Source of the DNA: Hysterangium stoloniferum
Lineage: Eukaryota > Basidiomycota > Agaricomycetes > Hysterangiales > Hysterangiaceae
Reading direction: 5' to 3'
Length of the DNA stretch: 64,000 bases
NCBI GenBank assembly: GCA_015178975.1
Contig: WHVD01000076.1
Coordinates: 347,015-411,014 of the forward strand
A program made the position numbers and the translations under genes. The notes under the pieces were generated by a model. It worked only from the letters and a program-made list of their open reading frames with translations. It ran no database searches and was not told where the DNA came from. Of this stretch, positions 44,492 to 54,096 are shown piece after piece (within the stretch, counting starts at the first letter, position 1; each line of letters opens with the position of its first letter).

Positions 44492-44913
44492 TAGAGGTAT
44501 CTATCTATATATATATATTTGGGCTTATGACGCCTTATTTAATATTCAGCTCAATATCACTGCAATTGTTCTACATCATTCAATTCTTGTCACATGCATG
44601 TCTAGGTTCTGAAAAATAATAATATATATTTATCCTAAATGTTCGTTGAGTTTTGAGGCTTAATACTGCCTTCTAAACCTGGTGACTAGGCACATTTCAA
44701 GCTAGCATATAGTGAGTAGTATGCTGTATTCAACAAGGCACATTAAACCCCACAGCTCATAAAATATTTATATACAATACATAACATTAATTCCCCAAGG
44801 CTAGAGGCAAATCTGATAATAATTGAATGGTGGAGAGCCATTGAAGTGATATTGAGCTGAATATTAAATAAGGTGTCATAAGACCAAATATATACATATA
44901 TTGATACCTCTAC
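44492..44913. repeat. inner foldback repeat
   Basis: Left arm TAGAGGTATC..TTGAG-type sequence (44492-44565) is the reverse complement of the right arm ending GATACCTCTA (about 44840-44913); both contain AGCTGAATATTAAATAAGG or its complement. Looks like a MITE of about 420 bp nested in the Tc1-type element. Confidence 0.75.
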
Positions 44914-44934
44914 ACTATCAAATATGGAGGGTGT

Positions 44935-45601
44935 TTATAATTACTATAATCTCAAATATTTACTAATAAAAGTCTTATTTTTACAAAACTCCATCTTTAA
45001 ATAGTGATATCTATTCTGAAACAATTATATCATCAAAAAACAACCATCAGAAATAGTTCTCCATATTACATCTTATACAACCCATAGTTATTTAACAAAT
45101 TCTATTGTATATAATTTCCTTCCTTTTACAGATGTCTACTAATACTTTTATTAGTACTTTGTCTTTTAAAAGCTGTAATGTAGTTATTTCCTAGTAAAAT
45201 GTATGAGATGTCATTGGAAATTTTTCATCCTATGGCCTTCTTTATTAAGTGAAATTACCTATATATTCTGGGTATGTTGAATCAAGTAGAAATCTGTTCA
45301 GATTGACAGATCCATTCTGAAGTAATACATATGTATTTAGAGGTGCCAATGATATACATATGCATGGAATGGACTATCTAAAGGTATCTACTTTTTAAAA
45401 GTATTAGTGTTTCAAACTACTAATTTTTTTTATTGTCTACTCGTGTCCAGAAAGATTCTTTAGTTTGTAATGTATGAGAGAGTTTAAAACTTTTTGAAAG
45501 TTTTAAAAACCAAATTATGTTTGAATCACATCCCAGATGTTTAAATGACCTTTAGAGTATATTAGAATTTGGTATACTTAATAGTTTTCAGATATCCTCC
45601 T
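44935..45601. repeat. MITE-like repeat R2, copy 2
   Basis: Second copy of 3378-4041, GGAGGGTGT..ATATCCTCC, here flanked by TAT on both sides (..AAATAT and TATATA..), suggesting a TA or TAT duplication. Nested inside the Tc1-type element. Confidence 0.75.
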
Positions 45602-45728
45602 ATATATCCTAAAATTCTGTGTCTTAACTCCACTCCGTTCGGGAGATATCACAAAATTTGTCTGTGAATTCCAAAGCAGGACTTTTTTGAATTTTGAAAC
45701 CCCGCCATAGATATCTGGAACAGCTGTA

Positions 45729-46924
45729 AGCACTATTGCAAATCCTGTACAACATGTTTACGCTCTAAATCACAGTGACACAAACCATATGGCCTACTCA
45801 AACAATTACTGATACCGGAAAAACCCTGGAACTCAATTTCTATGGATTTCATCAAGCACCTACTGGCATCTGAAGGTCATACACCAATCCTAGTTGTTGT
45901 GGATCGGCTCACAAAGCAAAGTATTTTCATTCCAACATATGACACAATAACATCTGTACAATTAGCTGAATTATTCATCACCCATGTATTTTCCAAGCAC
46001 GGCATTCCATCACATGTCACATCCAATTGTGGATCCAAGTTTGTCTCTCATTTCTTTAGGTCACTTGGAAAAGCACTAGACATGAAATTACACTTCACTT
46101 CAGGCTATCACCTGGAAGGTGACAGCCAAACCGAATGCATGAATCAAACCTTGGAACAGTACATTTGTGTCTATTGTAACTATCAACAGGATAATTGGAA
46201 ATCACTATTACTGCTAGCTGAATTTGCATATAACAATGCACTGAACATCACTACTGGCATTTCGCCTTTCTTCACAAACAAAGGCTACAACCCCAATATC
46301 ACAATCCACCTGGAATGCGATCTCGCATCCCCCTGTGCTCAAGACTTCATTACATACCTTGATGAGCTACATCAAGAACTTTGTAAAACTATTACAATGG
46401 CCCAAGAATGATACCAACGGTCCACAGATAAGAATCGACCTCTGCCTCCTGATTTCAAGATCAGAGACCGAGTATTCATTAAAGCCAAGTTTTTCCGAAC
46501 TACTAGACCCTCTAAGAAGCTCTCTGAAAAATATTTAGGTCCTTTTGAAGTTATAGCACAAGCCGGCACACTTTCATGGATGCTTCGGCTTCCCAACAAC
46601 ATGCGTGCAGTGCACCTGGTATTTCACATATCTATGTTAGAACCTTGTGTTTCTAACAATATACCGGATCACATACAACCACCACCTCCACCCATGATTA
46701 TTGACGGAGAACCCAAATTCGAGATATTGGAAATCCTAGACTCCAAAATCGACAATCGCCGACGCTCATGCAAGTTACTTTATTTGGTTAAATGGGCTGG
46801 CTATGAAGGTACAGATGAAGAAACTTCATGGATCCTAGCTACAGAGCTCGGCAATGCATCAGAAATTGTCTTAGGGTTTCATCAAGCATATCCAAATAAA
46901 CCCGGTTCTTTAGATTCTGTATAG
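45729..46924 (+). pseudogene. gypsy C integrase (second half) and chromodomain
   Basis: Continues CKSCTTCLRSK, core ISMDFIKHLLASEGHTP and VVDRLTKQ, second Asp position altered (TSNCGSKF instead of SDRG..F), QTECMNQTLEQY with the catalytic Glu, then KLSEKYLGPFEV. The chromodomain starts FEILEILDSK and contains LYLVKWAGYEGTDEETSW. TGA stops near 45776 and 46411 break it. Ends with TAG at 46922. Confidence 0.9.
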
Positions 46925-47009
46925 TCTCTCATGCAGTATCCGACCCTTTTCCGACTATGTCTTATGTTTTCACACTTTGTTTGTTTTGTTTTAAAACCAT
47001 TATATTTTA

Positions 47010-47698
47010 CTATCTAAAAGTTTCTTCTATGACTTCTCCTTCTTCCCTGGCCTCCGAGCCTTCCCCCTCACTGACAGCCACTGACACCTCCTCACTGACT
47101 TTTCCCGATACCCCAACCCCAGACCCAACTTCATTGGAACTCAACACTTCTAAATACTGCTCAAGTTGTTCCCCGAGTGACTCAATAGTGCTGGTTTGTT
47201 TTTCCAGCCCCATGCCTAATAGTTGCAATTGTTTGGTCATGAGCCCCTGTTGTCGCAGTGTCTCGAATTGGAACCGAGTCATTTCCGAGAAATAGGTGTT
47301 CATGAGGCAGTTTGCTCTTCTAGAGCATCGGCCTGCCATTTTTGGTAGGGCCCATTCCCATTGGTATCCAGGAAGATGCAACCGAGTTTTTGACGGGTGC
47401 ACTCTTGACAAGTGTGGCCCCAACCACTTGCCCATGGATGGCAAGTCTGACCATGTTTGGTGCACCAGTTGCACTTTGGGTTATTTTCGGGCCCCACCTT
47501 GAGGGCCTGTTTTTGTTTCTATAATCGAAAACAAAAAAAAATTAGAAAACTAAAATGTTAGGAACCCAAACCTACCTTGGGGCTCGAAGGCCCTGGCACA
47601 TCTTCCTCTTCTCTTCGAGAAGGCATCAACGCTCTTGAGCATTTGAGGGTCCACTCAGACCCAACATGGGAGCAACCATTAACTGAACCAATGGTCAT
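47010..47698 (-). CDS. antisense spliced gene in gypsy C: Cys-cluster and coiled-coil protein
   Basis: Opposite to pol, between chromodomain and 3' LTR. ATG 47698; exon 1 ends ..VPGPSSPK at 47576. An intron 47575-47519 (GTAGGT..CGATTATAG) joins in frame to KQKQALKVGPENNPK. Then a Cys cluster CNWCTKHGQTC..HTCQECTRQKLGC, reminiscent of zinc-binding clusters. A second half in the next frame gives MTRFQFETLRQQG and EKQTSTIESLGEQLEQYLE, a likely coiled coil, then an acidic tail to a stop at 47010. A one-step frame change near 47310-47340 separates the halves: mutation or a missed intron. Function unknown; a DNA-binding or regulatory role is inference. Confidence 0.7.
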
Positions 47699-47869
47699 GG
47701 TGGTTGAGGGAAGAGAGTTAAAAATCAAGTCTCAGCACCCCTCGAATTTTTATATGTAAATTTTTACCAGGTCACATGATGTTTTGACACACCACCTGTA
47801 CCCGACAGGTTTTACATACGGGATCTAGATTTTTGGCCTCCTTGGGATTTTGGCCAAATGGGGGGATAC

Positions 47870-48610
47870 TGTTATGACTGTGTTGCAACCTGATGGTCCC
47901 CAAGGATATTACCACCTATCGACATTTCAAGTTATCACACAAGTCATTGCATCGGAAACCATCAGTCACCCGATGCTGATGTATGCTTTCATGGCGATCA
48001 AACCCCATTTACAGCCCCGTCAAAATATACTCGTACTATTTGGTTATACTCTGATACATCCATTTTTATTAAGATGATCCATTCAACTCTATGTTTCACA
48101 TATGCCTATATATACTTGTAATCCTCAGACTATTTCCTTTTCTCATGATTCTGCTCTCAGTTAATCACGGCCTCCAAACATATCATAACCTTCCCATTCC
48201 TAGTCAAGTTTATTTGTCAATAATGTTTTCTGCTCTTCCCTTAGTTAGTATTTTCTAGATGCTGAGTACTTGTATATGAACCCACTGTAGGTGTAGTTAC
48301 TAGGCAATCAGAATATCGACTCATAACACCCACATACATCTCTAGAAGTCTTACACTAAGTATCCCACTCTCCACCTTCATGTATGCTCGCCCACTCTCG
48401 GTCCCTGACCCCTTGGCCCAACACTCGACTTATCCTTCAGTCCTGATCAGTAACTCACCAAGAGGTACTCGTTAGGACTAGTCTTTGCATGTCTGAAATT
48501 TAAGGACACCCAATGGTTATTTGCGAGGGTGCAGCATATAAGCTGAAGCCAAGTCCTTCTGATCGGTCCCCATTGGCCTACCGACATTAGTCAGTTTTCA
48601 GCTCTTAGCA
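47870..48610 (+). repeat. gypsy C 3' LTR
   Basis: 741 bp, TGTTATGACT..CTCTTAGCA. TATATGA at 48273 and AATCAGAATAT at 48306 are 33 nt apart, the intact promoter spacing of this family. Confidence 0.93.
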
Positions 48611-48667
48611 AGAGTCGAGGGTCCAGGTAATGATTCCTGTACAGGTGCTTTTCTTCTTGGTGGCATA
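48611..48667 (-). pseudogene. gypsy D Gag N-terminus
   Basis: ATG 48667 gives MPPRRKAPVQESLPGPSTL before gypsy C interrupts it. Together with 39797 leftwards it forms the Gag start of gypsy D. The basic N-terminus parallels MPLRKKDAK of gypsy C. Confidence 0.8.
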
Positions 48668-48686
48668 TTGACAATCTGCAAGTCTC

Positions 48687-48697
48687 AGTTAGAAAAT
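48687..48697 (-). promoter_or_regulatory. gypsy D candidate self-primer binding site
   Basis: On minus, ATTTTCTAACT lies 2 nt after the LTR end. It is complementary at 10 of 11 positions to AGTCAGAAAAT (49057-49047), which starts 33 nt past TATATAA (49090-49084). Same geometry as gypsy C. Confidence 0.65.
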
Positions 48698-48699
48698 AC

Positions 48700-50271
48700 T
48701 GTTAAGGAGTGGGTGCAGAGCTCATCAGAGGGTTTCTGGGGAAACCTGTGGGAAAGCCAGTAGGACTAGGCTTCAGCTTATAGGCTGCACCCTCGTGAGG
48801 TCATGGTGTCCAATTTCAGACAGGCAGATGGGAAACCCAGGGAGTCTGGGGGTAGTTGATAGGTTGGGAGGTCAGGGGGGTCAATGGGGGGGAACCTGCA
48901 GAGGTCATAGGTCGAGTGTCAATAGGTCAGAGGTCAAGCGATAGGAGAGTCAGAGCCTGTGGGCTCCAATGAGGTTGAAATGGTGTTTATCAAAGAGAGG
49001 ATTAGAGTGGAAAAGGAACTAAGATTACTGGGGGAAATCTAAGCTGATTTTCTGACTGGATTGTATGTACAATATCAGGCAGATTATATACATAGACTGT
49101 GGAATGTATGTTATTGTTAAGAACAGAAAACTGACTGATGTCGGAAGACTGATGGGGACTGAATGGAAGGACTTGGCTTCAGCTTATATGCTGCACCCTC
49201 ACAAGTTACCATCAGGTGTCCTTAAATTTCAGGTGGGTGAGTACTAGTTCTGTCAAGTAAACCTCATGGTAAATCACCAATTGGAAACTGAAGGAAAAGT
49301 TAGGGGTCAGGTTGGAGACCAAGAGTGGGTGAACACAAACAGGGGTGGAGAGCAGGATATTTAGGGCAAGACTATGAGAGATGTATACAAGTGTTCTGAG
49401 TTGATATTCTGATTGCTTTGTAGCTACATTACAGTTGGACTTAAATACTAGTTATTGGCATCTTGAATTACTAACTAAGGTAAGAGTGGGAATGTCCAAT
49501 AGTGACAAATAAACTTGACTAGGAACCAGAAGGTTATGATAAGATTGGAAGCCATGATTAACTGAGAGCAGGATTACGAGAAAAGGGAATAGTCCAAGAG
49601 CTACAAAGTATATATGGGCATATGTGAAACATAGAGTGGAACAGATCATCATAATAAAAAGGGACGTATCAAAGCATAACCAGATGGTACAAGTATAACT
49701 TGACAAGGGTGTAAATGAGGTTTGATTGCTGTGGGGTATACATCAGTGTTGGTATACTGACAGTTGCTGATATGATGACTAGGCCAATGACTTGAAATGT
49801 GGGCAGGCAAGAGTATCATCGGAGACCATTGGGTTGTGACAGGGTTGTGACACAATTGTAACAGTTATACCAAATCCAGTAATAATGAAAGCCTAAATGA
49901 GTAATCATGAAATAGAATAATAAACACCAAATTAGGTGTTAGGAATGGAATGGAACAGGGGTAGAGTCCAAAATGTGACAGGTCATTTGACCATACAGTA
50001 ATGGGAAGGGGGCTCAGTTAGAGAGCTGACAGGTTTTCCAAGTGGGTCCAGTGACTGATGCATGGGACAGGGTCAGAGATAGACAGGACAGACATGTGTG
50101 GGTCCCAGCAGGTATTCTGGTGACTGATACATGAGACAATGGAGGTCAGACATGAATAGGTTTGACATCTGGGTCCCGGCGGGTATCCTGGTTAACTGAT
50201 AACTGGTGCATAAAGGGTGTGGGTGCATATAGGGTGGTTCCTGGAGTCTGGCAGGTTTTCCAGTTGCAACA
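48700..50271 (-). repeat. gypsy D 5' LTR, interrupted by a gypsy C solo LTR
   Basis: Minus-sense TGTTGCAACTGG..CCTTAACA. Net length about 818 bp after removing the nested LTR 49115-49863 and one duplication. Diverged from the solo LTRs at 4878 and 56610 but collinear. Its outer end lies in a Tc1-type transposase. Confidence 0.88.
49115..49863 (-). mobile_element. solo LTR of gypsy C family
   Basis: 749 bp, TGTTAAGAAC..TTGTAACA on plus, flanked by the perfect duplication GTTAT (49110-49114, 49864-49868). Inserted into the gypsy D LTR, interrupting it just upstream of its TATA box. Keeps the 33-nt TATA-to-AATCAGAATAT spacing on the minus strand. Confidence 0.92.
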
Positions 50272-50480
50272 ACTATCTACCACACTACTCACCAGACCTC
50301 AACCCAATTGAAGAAACTTTTTCTTTTGTCAAGGCTTGCATGCACTGGCACAGTGATATTTCTTGTGCAGCTGTTGAGGCCAAAAATAAGTGTGCTGTCC
50401 ATTCATTTCTTTATACTGCACTGGCAACCATCACTCCTGAGCATGCATGTGGATGGATGGGACATTCTGGATGCATGTAA
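50272..50480 (+). pseudogene. Tc1/mariner-type transposase C-terminus
   Basis: YLPHYSPDLNPIEETFSFVK carries the second Asp (SPDLNP) and the nearby acidic third position of the DDE catalytic triad; continues to ITPEHACGWMGHSGCM and TAA 50480. The N-terminal two thirds are missing, removed or displaced by the gypsy D LTR ending at 50271. Cut-and-paste transposase family. Confidence 0.85.
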
Positions 50481-50679
50481 TACACTTTCTCTTATTTACT
50501 TCCCTACAACACCCTCTTAAATATAACATTTTATCTTTCCAATATGGTGCAATCAGTAGTTGGTCTAGCATAAAGTGTGGTAGGCATTTGGGCATATTTC
50601 TAAATTTTGCAAAAATAAATCTAATGCTTTTTAGACATGACTTTGAAGCTATATTCTTGTCTGGCCTTGGATAGGTTGA

Positions 50680-51343
50680 TCAAAACCACAGCCGTTCCAT
50701 CATATTGAGACCAAAACCTTGGATAATATGGTCCCTCAAAAATGTTCCAAGCATATCTAACATCATCTCCAATGCTCCTTGAGCATCAAATTTGTCCTGT
50801 AAGGCCATCCATCCACTAAAGCGAACCTTCACTGACACTTCAAGAGTGGTAAACCATTCTCCGACCCTTGGTAATGGCCCATCACCATGGTCAAGTTCAC
50901 TAGATGGCTCTGGTGACTGTTTGTGCTGGCAAGACATGCTACAGCTCCAACTGGATAAAGAACTTTGGTTCCCGACATTGAGAATAAGATTGGTAGGTAG
51001 CTGCAATGTATTAGTTGAGATGGGTGCTGATATAGTCTTTGTGCTTCCAACTATTTGTACACCACCTTGGTGGTGGCTGAGTTCTTTCTGGCCCAGATCA
51101 TGATGGAAATCAGCAAAGATGTCTGTATGAGGAGGACTATCTAGTGTAGCCTCAGGGGGCGTAGCCAACTGAAAGTAATATTAGCACTTATTATACTTTG
51201 CTTACTATGGCACTAATCCAAGCTTGGAAGTGAGGTAGGGTAATTTTAGCATATTTCCCATACTTATTGGTCATGCATAATTTATCCCAGCCACAAATTT
51301 GACATTTTTTCAATTTTTTTTTGAAAATAGTAATATAGGGCAT
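50680..51343 (-). CDS. unknown spliced protein (candidate transposon passenger)
   Basis: ATG 51343 opens MPYITIFKKKLKKC; exon 1 contains CQICGWDKLC, a possible metal-binding pair, and YAKITLPHFQAWISAI. A 37-nt intron 51205-51169 (GTAAGC, GCTAAT branch, TTTCAG) joins in phase to exon 2 (LATPPEATLDSPPHTD..), ending at 50680. Total 208 residues. Exon 2 is Ser/Pro/Gln-rich, then WFTTLEVSVKVRFSGWMAL. I do not recognise the family. The clean phase-0 splice argues it was a gene; the intron is short even for a basidiomycete. Confidence 0.5.
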
Positions 51344-51648
51344 TGTCCTCATATGTAGCTTCAATATAGCTTATGACTCAGTATTTATAATTTATGCCAA
51401 AAACACTGTGTCAGCTCTCCCACCCCAAATTTTGCATGTGTGGGCATAGTAATTTGCATACATCATATTATATAGGTTATATAAATATTCAGAAAATATG
51501 GACACTTAATGTAGGCTATGGAGTGAGGAAAGTACCCTTTACATGCCAGCTGGAACTCTCCTTCGAGTGACTTATTTTAGCCTATTGAAGTAAAGATAAA
51601 GTAAGGTAGTTCAACAAAATACTTTATTCACTCTTTGTTAGGTTTACA

Positions 51649-52010
51649 ATGGACAAACAAACTGTCTACAACTTCCAAAATCAAGTGAATTGGGGGTTTG
51701 TTTCCAAATTATATCCCACAGAAGTTGCGAAGAAAGGTGACAGTGCCACTGCAGAAATTAGATTTCCAGATGATGTAAGCATGTGCTCTTGGATGCTGTA
51801 TTCAAACTGACAACAAGTTTTTAGTTTTTGGTAGATTTTCAGTCATCTAAAGAACTCTGGGTTGACAAGAAGAAGCCTAAGACTGACACCATCAAGGCTG
51901 CTGTGAAGAGCAAAAAGTGCAGCCCCACCACAAATTATTTTATAGAATCTGATTCTGAACCAATCAGTGTTGATGACTTGCTGATGAAATTCCAGATTTT
52001 TGTGTCTTAA
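51649..52010 (+). CDS. unknown small spliced protein (candidate transposon passenger)
   Basis: ATG 51649; exon 1 (to 51774) encodes MDKQTVYNFQNQVNWGFVSK..RFPDD. Intron 51775-51842 (GTAAGC, CTGAC branch, TTTTCAG) rejoins in phase to SSKELWVDKKKPKTD, a Lys-rich stretch and an acidic end with SESEP-type residues, stop TAA 52010. 97 residues, no membrane segment or signal peptide. Faces away from the 50680-51343 gene; about 300 bp between the two starts could be a shared promoter. Family unknown. Confidence 0.5.
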
Positions 52011-52106
52011 TCACATGTGGTTTGAAAGATACAGCATGATCCAGCTGGTGATTTAACAGGAATTTTATTGAAATTGGAACTCTGCCATCAGTACCTGGAA
52101 CAGCTG

Positions 52107-52305
52107 TAATAACATTGCCCCAGGAACTACATATGTGTGCAAGTTCCTTCAAATGAGAAGAGAGGTAAGTATTATGTTTGTACGAACCACCTTAGTTCAG
52201 TAGAACCATGTGCCATACCCACCAGTAGGACAACTCTGCACATGCATGCACCAATATCCTGGGACTTGTAGTGCTTCCACATCTGTCATATGTTTTTTGC
52301 AAGTG
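52107..52305. other. short spacer
   Basis: About 200 bp between the Tc1-like right end and the gypsy E LTR remnant; nothing recognised. Confidence 0.4.
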
Positions 52306-54090
52306 TTAAGGATGTGCATGGAGCTTATTAGAGGGTTTCTGGAGAAATCCGTGAGAAAGCCAGTAGGACTTGGCTTCAGCTTATAGGCTGTGCCTTTGTG
52401 AGATTGTGTTGTCCAATTTCAGATGGGCAGATGGGAAGCCCGGGGAGTCTGGGAGTGGTTGGTGGGTTGAGAGGTCAGGGAGTCAACTGTGGGAAGTCTG
52501 TGGAGGTCAAATGGTTGGGCTGTGATGAGTCGGAGGTCGAGTATTAGATAGGTCAGAGTCTGGTACATATATGTGATCGTCAAGTCTAATGAAACCATGC
52601 TGGTTGAGAAACCACTGGGGCTGACTGGGGTCCACCAGATTGTCAAGGTGTGCTTTAGTTATTGGATCTAGCAGAATTGCTGATAGAATATCTTGATGTA
52701 ACTTCTCAATATCCATAATGATAATTCCACGGATGATGGGATGGATGAGGAAAGTCGCATGGACTGATGCAGTAAGTTGCTGATTCATGAAAATGGGTTT
52801 CAGGTTGTGCAGGTTTACTGTGGCATAGTCGTCACTCCCCTCTTTAGGATAGACATCCCATCATCTAGTTAAAGTGTCAGGTTTGCCACCAAGGTGACTG
52901 GGTCGAAAACAGATAATCATATTAAAGGTTGACAGGTATTCAGACCAGCAGGCCCACTGACGGGTCAAAAGTTTCATAGTAGAAAAGTATTCCAGGTTTT
53001 TGTGATCTGTTACAATGTCAATCAGAATTTCCGAGCCTTCCAAATAGTGTCACCACATTTTGAAAGCTGAAAAAATTGCTAGGAGTTCCTTGTCATGAAC
53101 GTCATAATTGAGCTCTGCTCCAGTGAAGGTCCAGGACAGAAAAGCCATGGGGTGGACTTCTCTGTCAGAGTCCTGGATAGACAGAATGGCTCCAAGTGCA
53201 TAGTCCAAGGTGTCTGTCTCAACAATGAGCAGAAAGTCCAGTTTCCAATGCAACAGAATTGGAGCTGAAGAAAAAGAATCTTTTAAAAGATTGAAAGCTT
53301 TTTGACATTTATCATTAAAATTCCATAGAGTATCCTTTTAAAAGATTGAAAGCTTTTTGACACTTATCATTTAAATTCCATGGAGTATCCTTGTGCATAA
53401 GACAAGTAAGGGGAACCATGATTTCAGAATATCCACAGATAAACTGTTGGTAAAAATTGGCAAAGCCGAGGAAGGATTGTATATCTTTGACTTTTCTGGG
53501 TTCTGGCCAATCTTTGATGACTTGTGCTTTTGCTTCATCCATGCAGAGTCTGCCAGGTCCCATTATGAAACCCAGGTATTCCATAGACTCTGTGTCAAAA
53601 GTACATTTTTTACCATTCATGAATAAACCATATTGTCTGAGTCTCTGGAGAACTTCACAGACTTGTTTGTCATGTTCCACAGGGTCCTAGGAGTAGATAA
53701 GAATGTCATCCAAGTAAACAATGATGCATATATTGAGCATGTCAGAGAAAATTTCATTAATAAAATGTTGAAAAACAGATGGAGCATTGGTGAGTCCAAA
53801 GGGCATCACCAACCACTCGAAGGCCCTATAATGGGTTCTGAAAGTGGTTTTCCATTTGTCTCCCATGGAGATCCAGACCAAAAGGCAGGTGTGTTTAAGG
53901 CCTATTTTGGTATAAATCTGGGCATTCCGTGGAGCATTGAGCAGGTCAGATATAGGTGGGAGTGGATACTTATCCTTTTTTGTGACAGCATTGAGTCCTC
54001 TGAAATCAACACATAGTCTGAGGGATCCATCCTTTTTCTTGACAAACAGAACAGGTGCTCCAAAAGGAGACTTAGAGGGTCTGATAAAAC
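52306..54090 (-). pseudogene. gypsy E remnant: RT, RNase H, integrase start fused to LTR end
   Basis: Minus-strand RT from [16 protein letters not shown]-type sequence at 54080, [25 protein letters not shown] near 53690, connection (KVKDIQSFLGFANFYQQF), RNase H ([30 protein letters not shown]) to DDHIYVPDSD at 52560. There it fuses to the last about 255 bp of a family B/D LTR (52306-52558, ending CCTTAACA on minus). The junction shares GACTCTGAC, so integrase and most of the LTR were lost by a microhomology deletion. A 55-bp tandem duplication sits at about 53280-53390. Confidence 0.88.
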
Positions 54091-54096
54091 CTGCAC

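Larger units (their letters stand above)
44353..45726. mobile_element. Tc1/mariner-type non-autonomous foldback element
   Basis: Inverted ends of about 100 bp, starting CAGCTGTTCCGGATATCTAT and ending with its complement ..GGAACAGCTG, flanked by TA on both sides (44351-44352, 45727-45728). Removing the element and one TA restores integrase reading DFVKHYCKSCTTCLRSK. No transposase inside. The body consists largely of two other inserted repeats (44492-44913 and 44935-45601). A related right end is at about 52070-52106 next to a transposase remnant. Confidence 0.93.
39798..48610 (+). mobile_element. gypsy C (complete Ty3/gypsy with chromodomain, inactive)
   Basis: 8.8 kb from 5' LTR (39798-40523) to 3' LTR (47870-48610), flanked by the 5-bp duplication AGAGT (39793-39797, 48611-48615), inserted in gypsy D gag. 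Order: self-priming site, gag, knuckle, protease, RT, RNase H, integrase (split by a Tc1-type element), chromodomain, antisense gene, polypurine tract AAATGGGGGGATAC, LTR. Many in-frame stops, nearly all TGA. The LTRs differ by many transitions, so the insertion is old. Confidence 0.95.
37872..50271 (-). mobile_element. gypsy D (3'-truncated), split by gypsy C
   Basis: Minus-strand element. 5' LTR 48700-50271 (interrupted by a solo LTR), leader and self-priming site, Gag start at 48667, then interrupted by gypsy C (39798-48610), then rest of Gag and protease 39797-37872. The element stops abruptly at about 37872, where the ABCC pseudogene begins, so RT, RNase H, integrase and 3' LTR are lost. 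Its LTR family is the same as the solo LTRs at 4878 and 56610 but diverged. Confidence 0.87.
50272..52106 (+). mobile_element. Tc1/mariner-like transposon, right part, with passenger frames
   Basis: Begins within a DDE transposase where gypsy D inserted and ends at ..GGAACAGCTG (52097-52106) followed by TA. The end (CCATCAGTACCTGGAACAGC) matches the right end of the element at 44353-45726. Between the transposase stop (50480) and this end lie about 1.6 kb with two divergent spliced frames (50680-51343 minus, 51649-52010 plus). The left half is not adjacent, because gypsy D is itself truncated. Confidence 0.65.
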
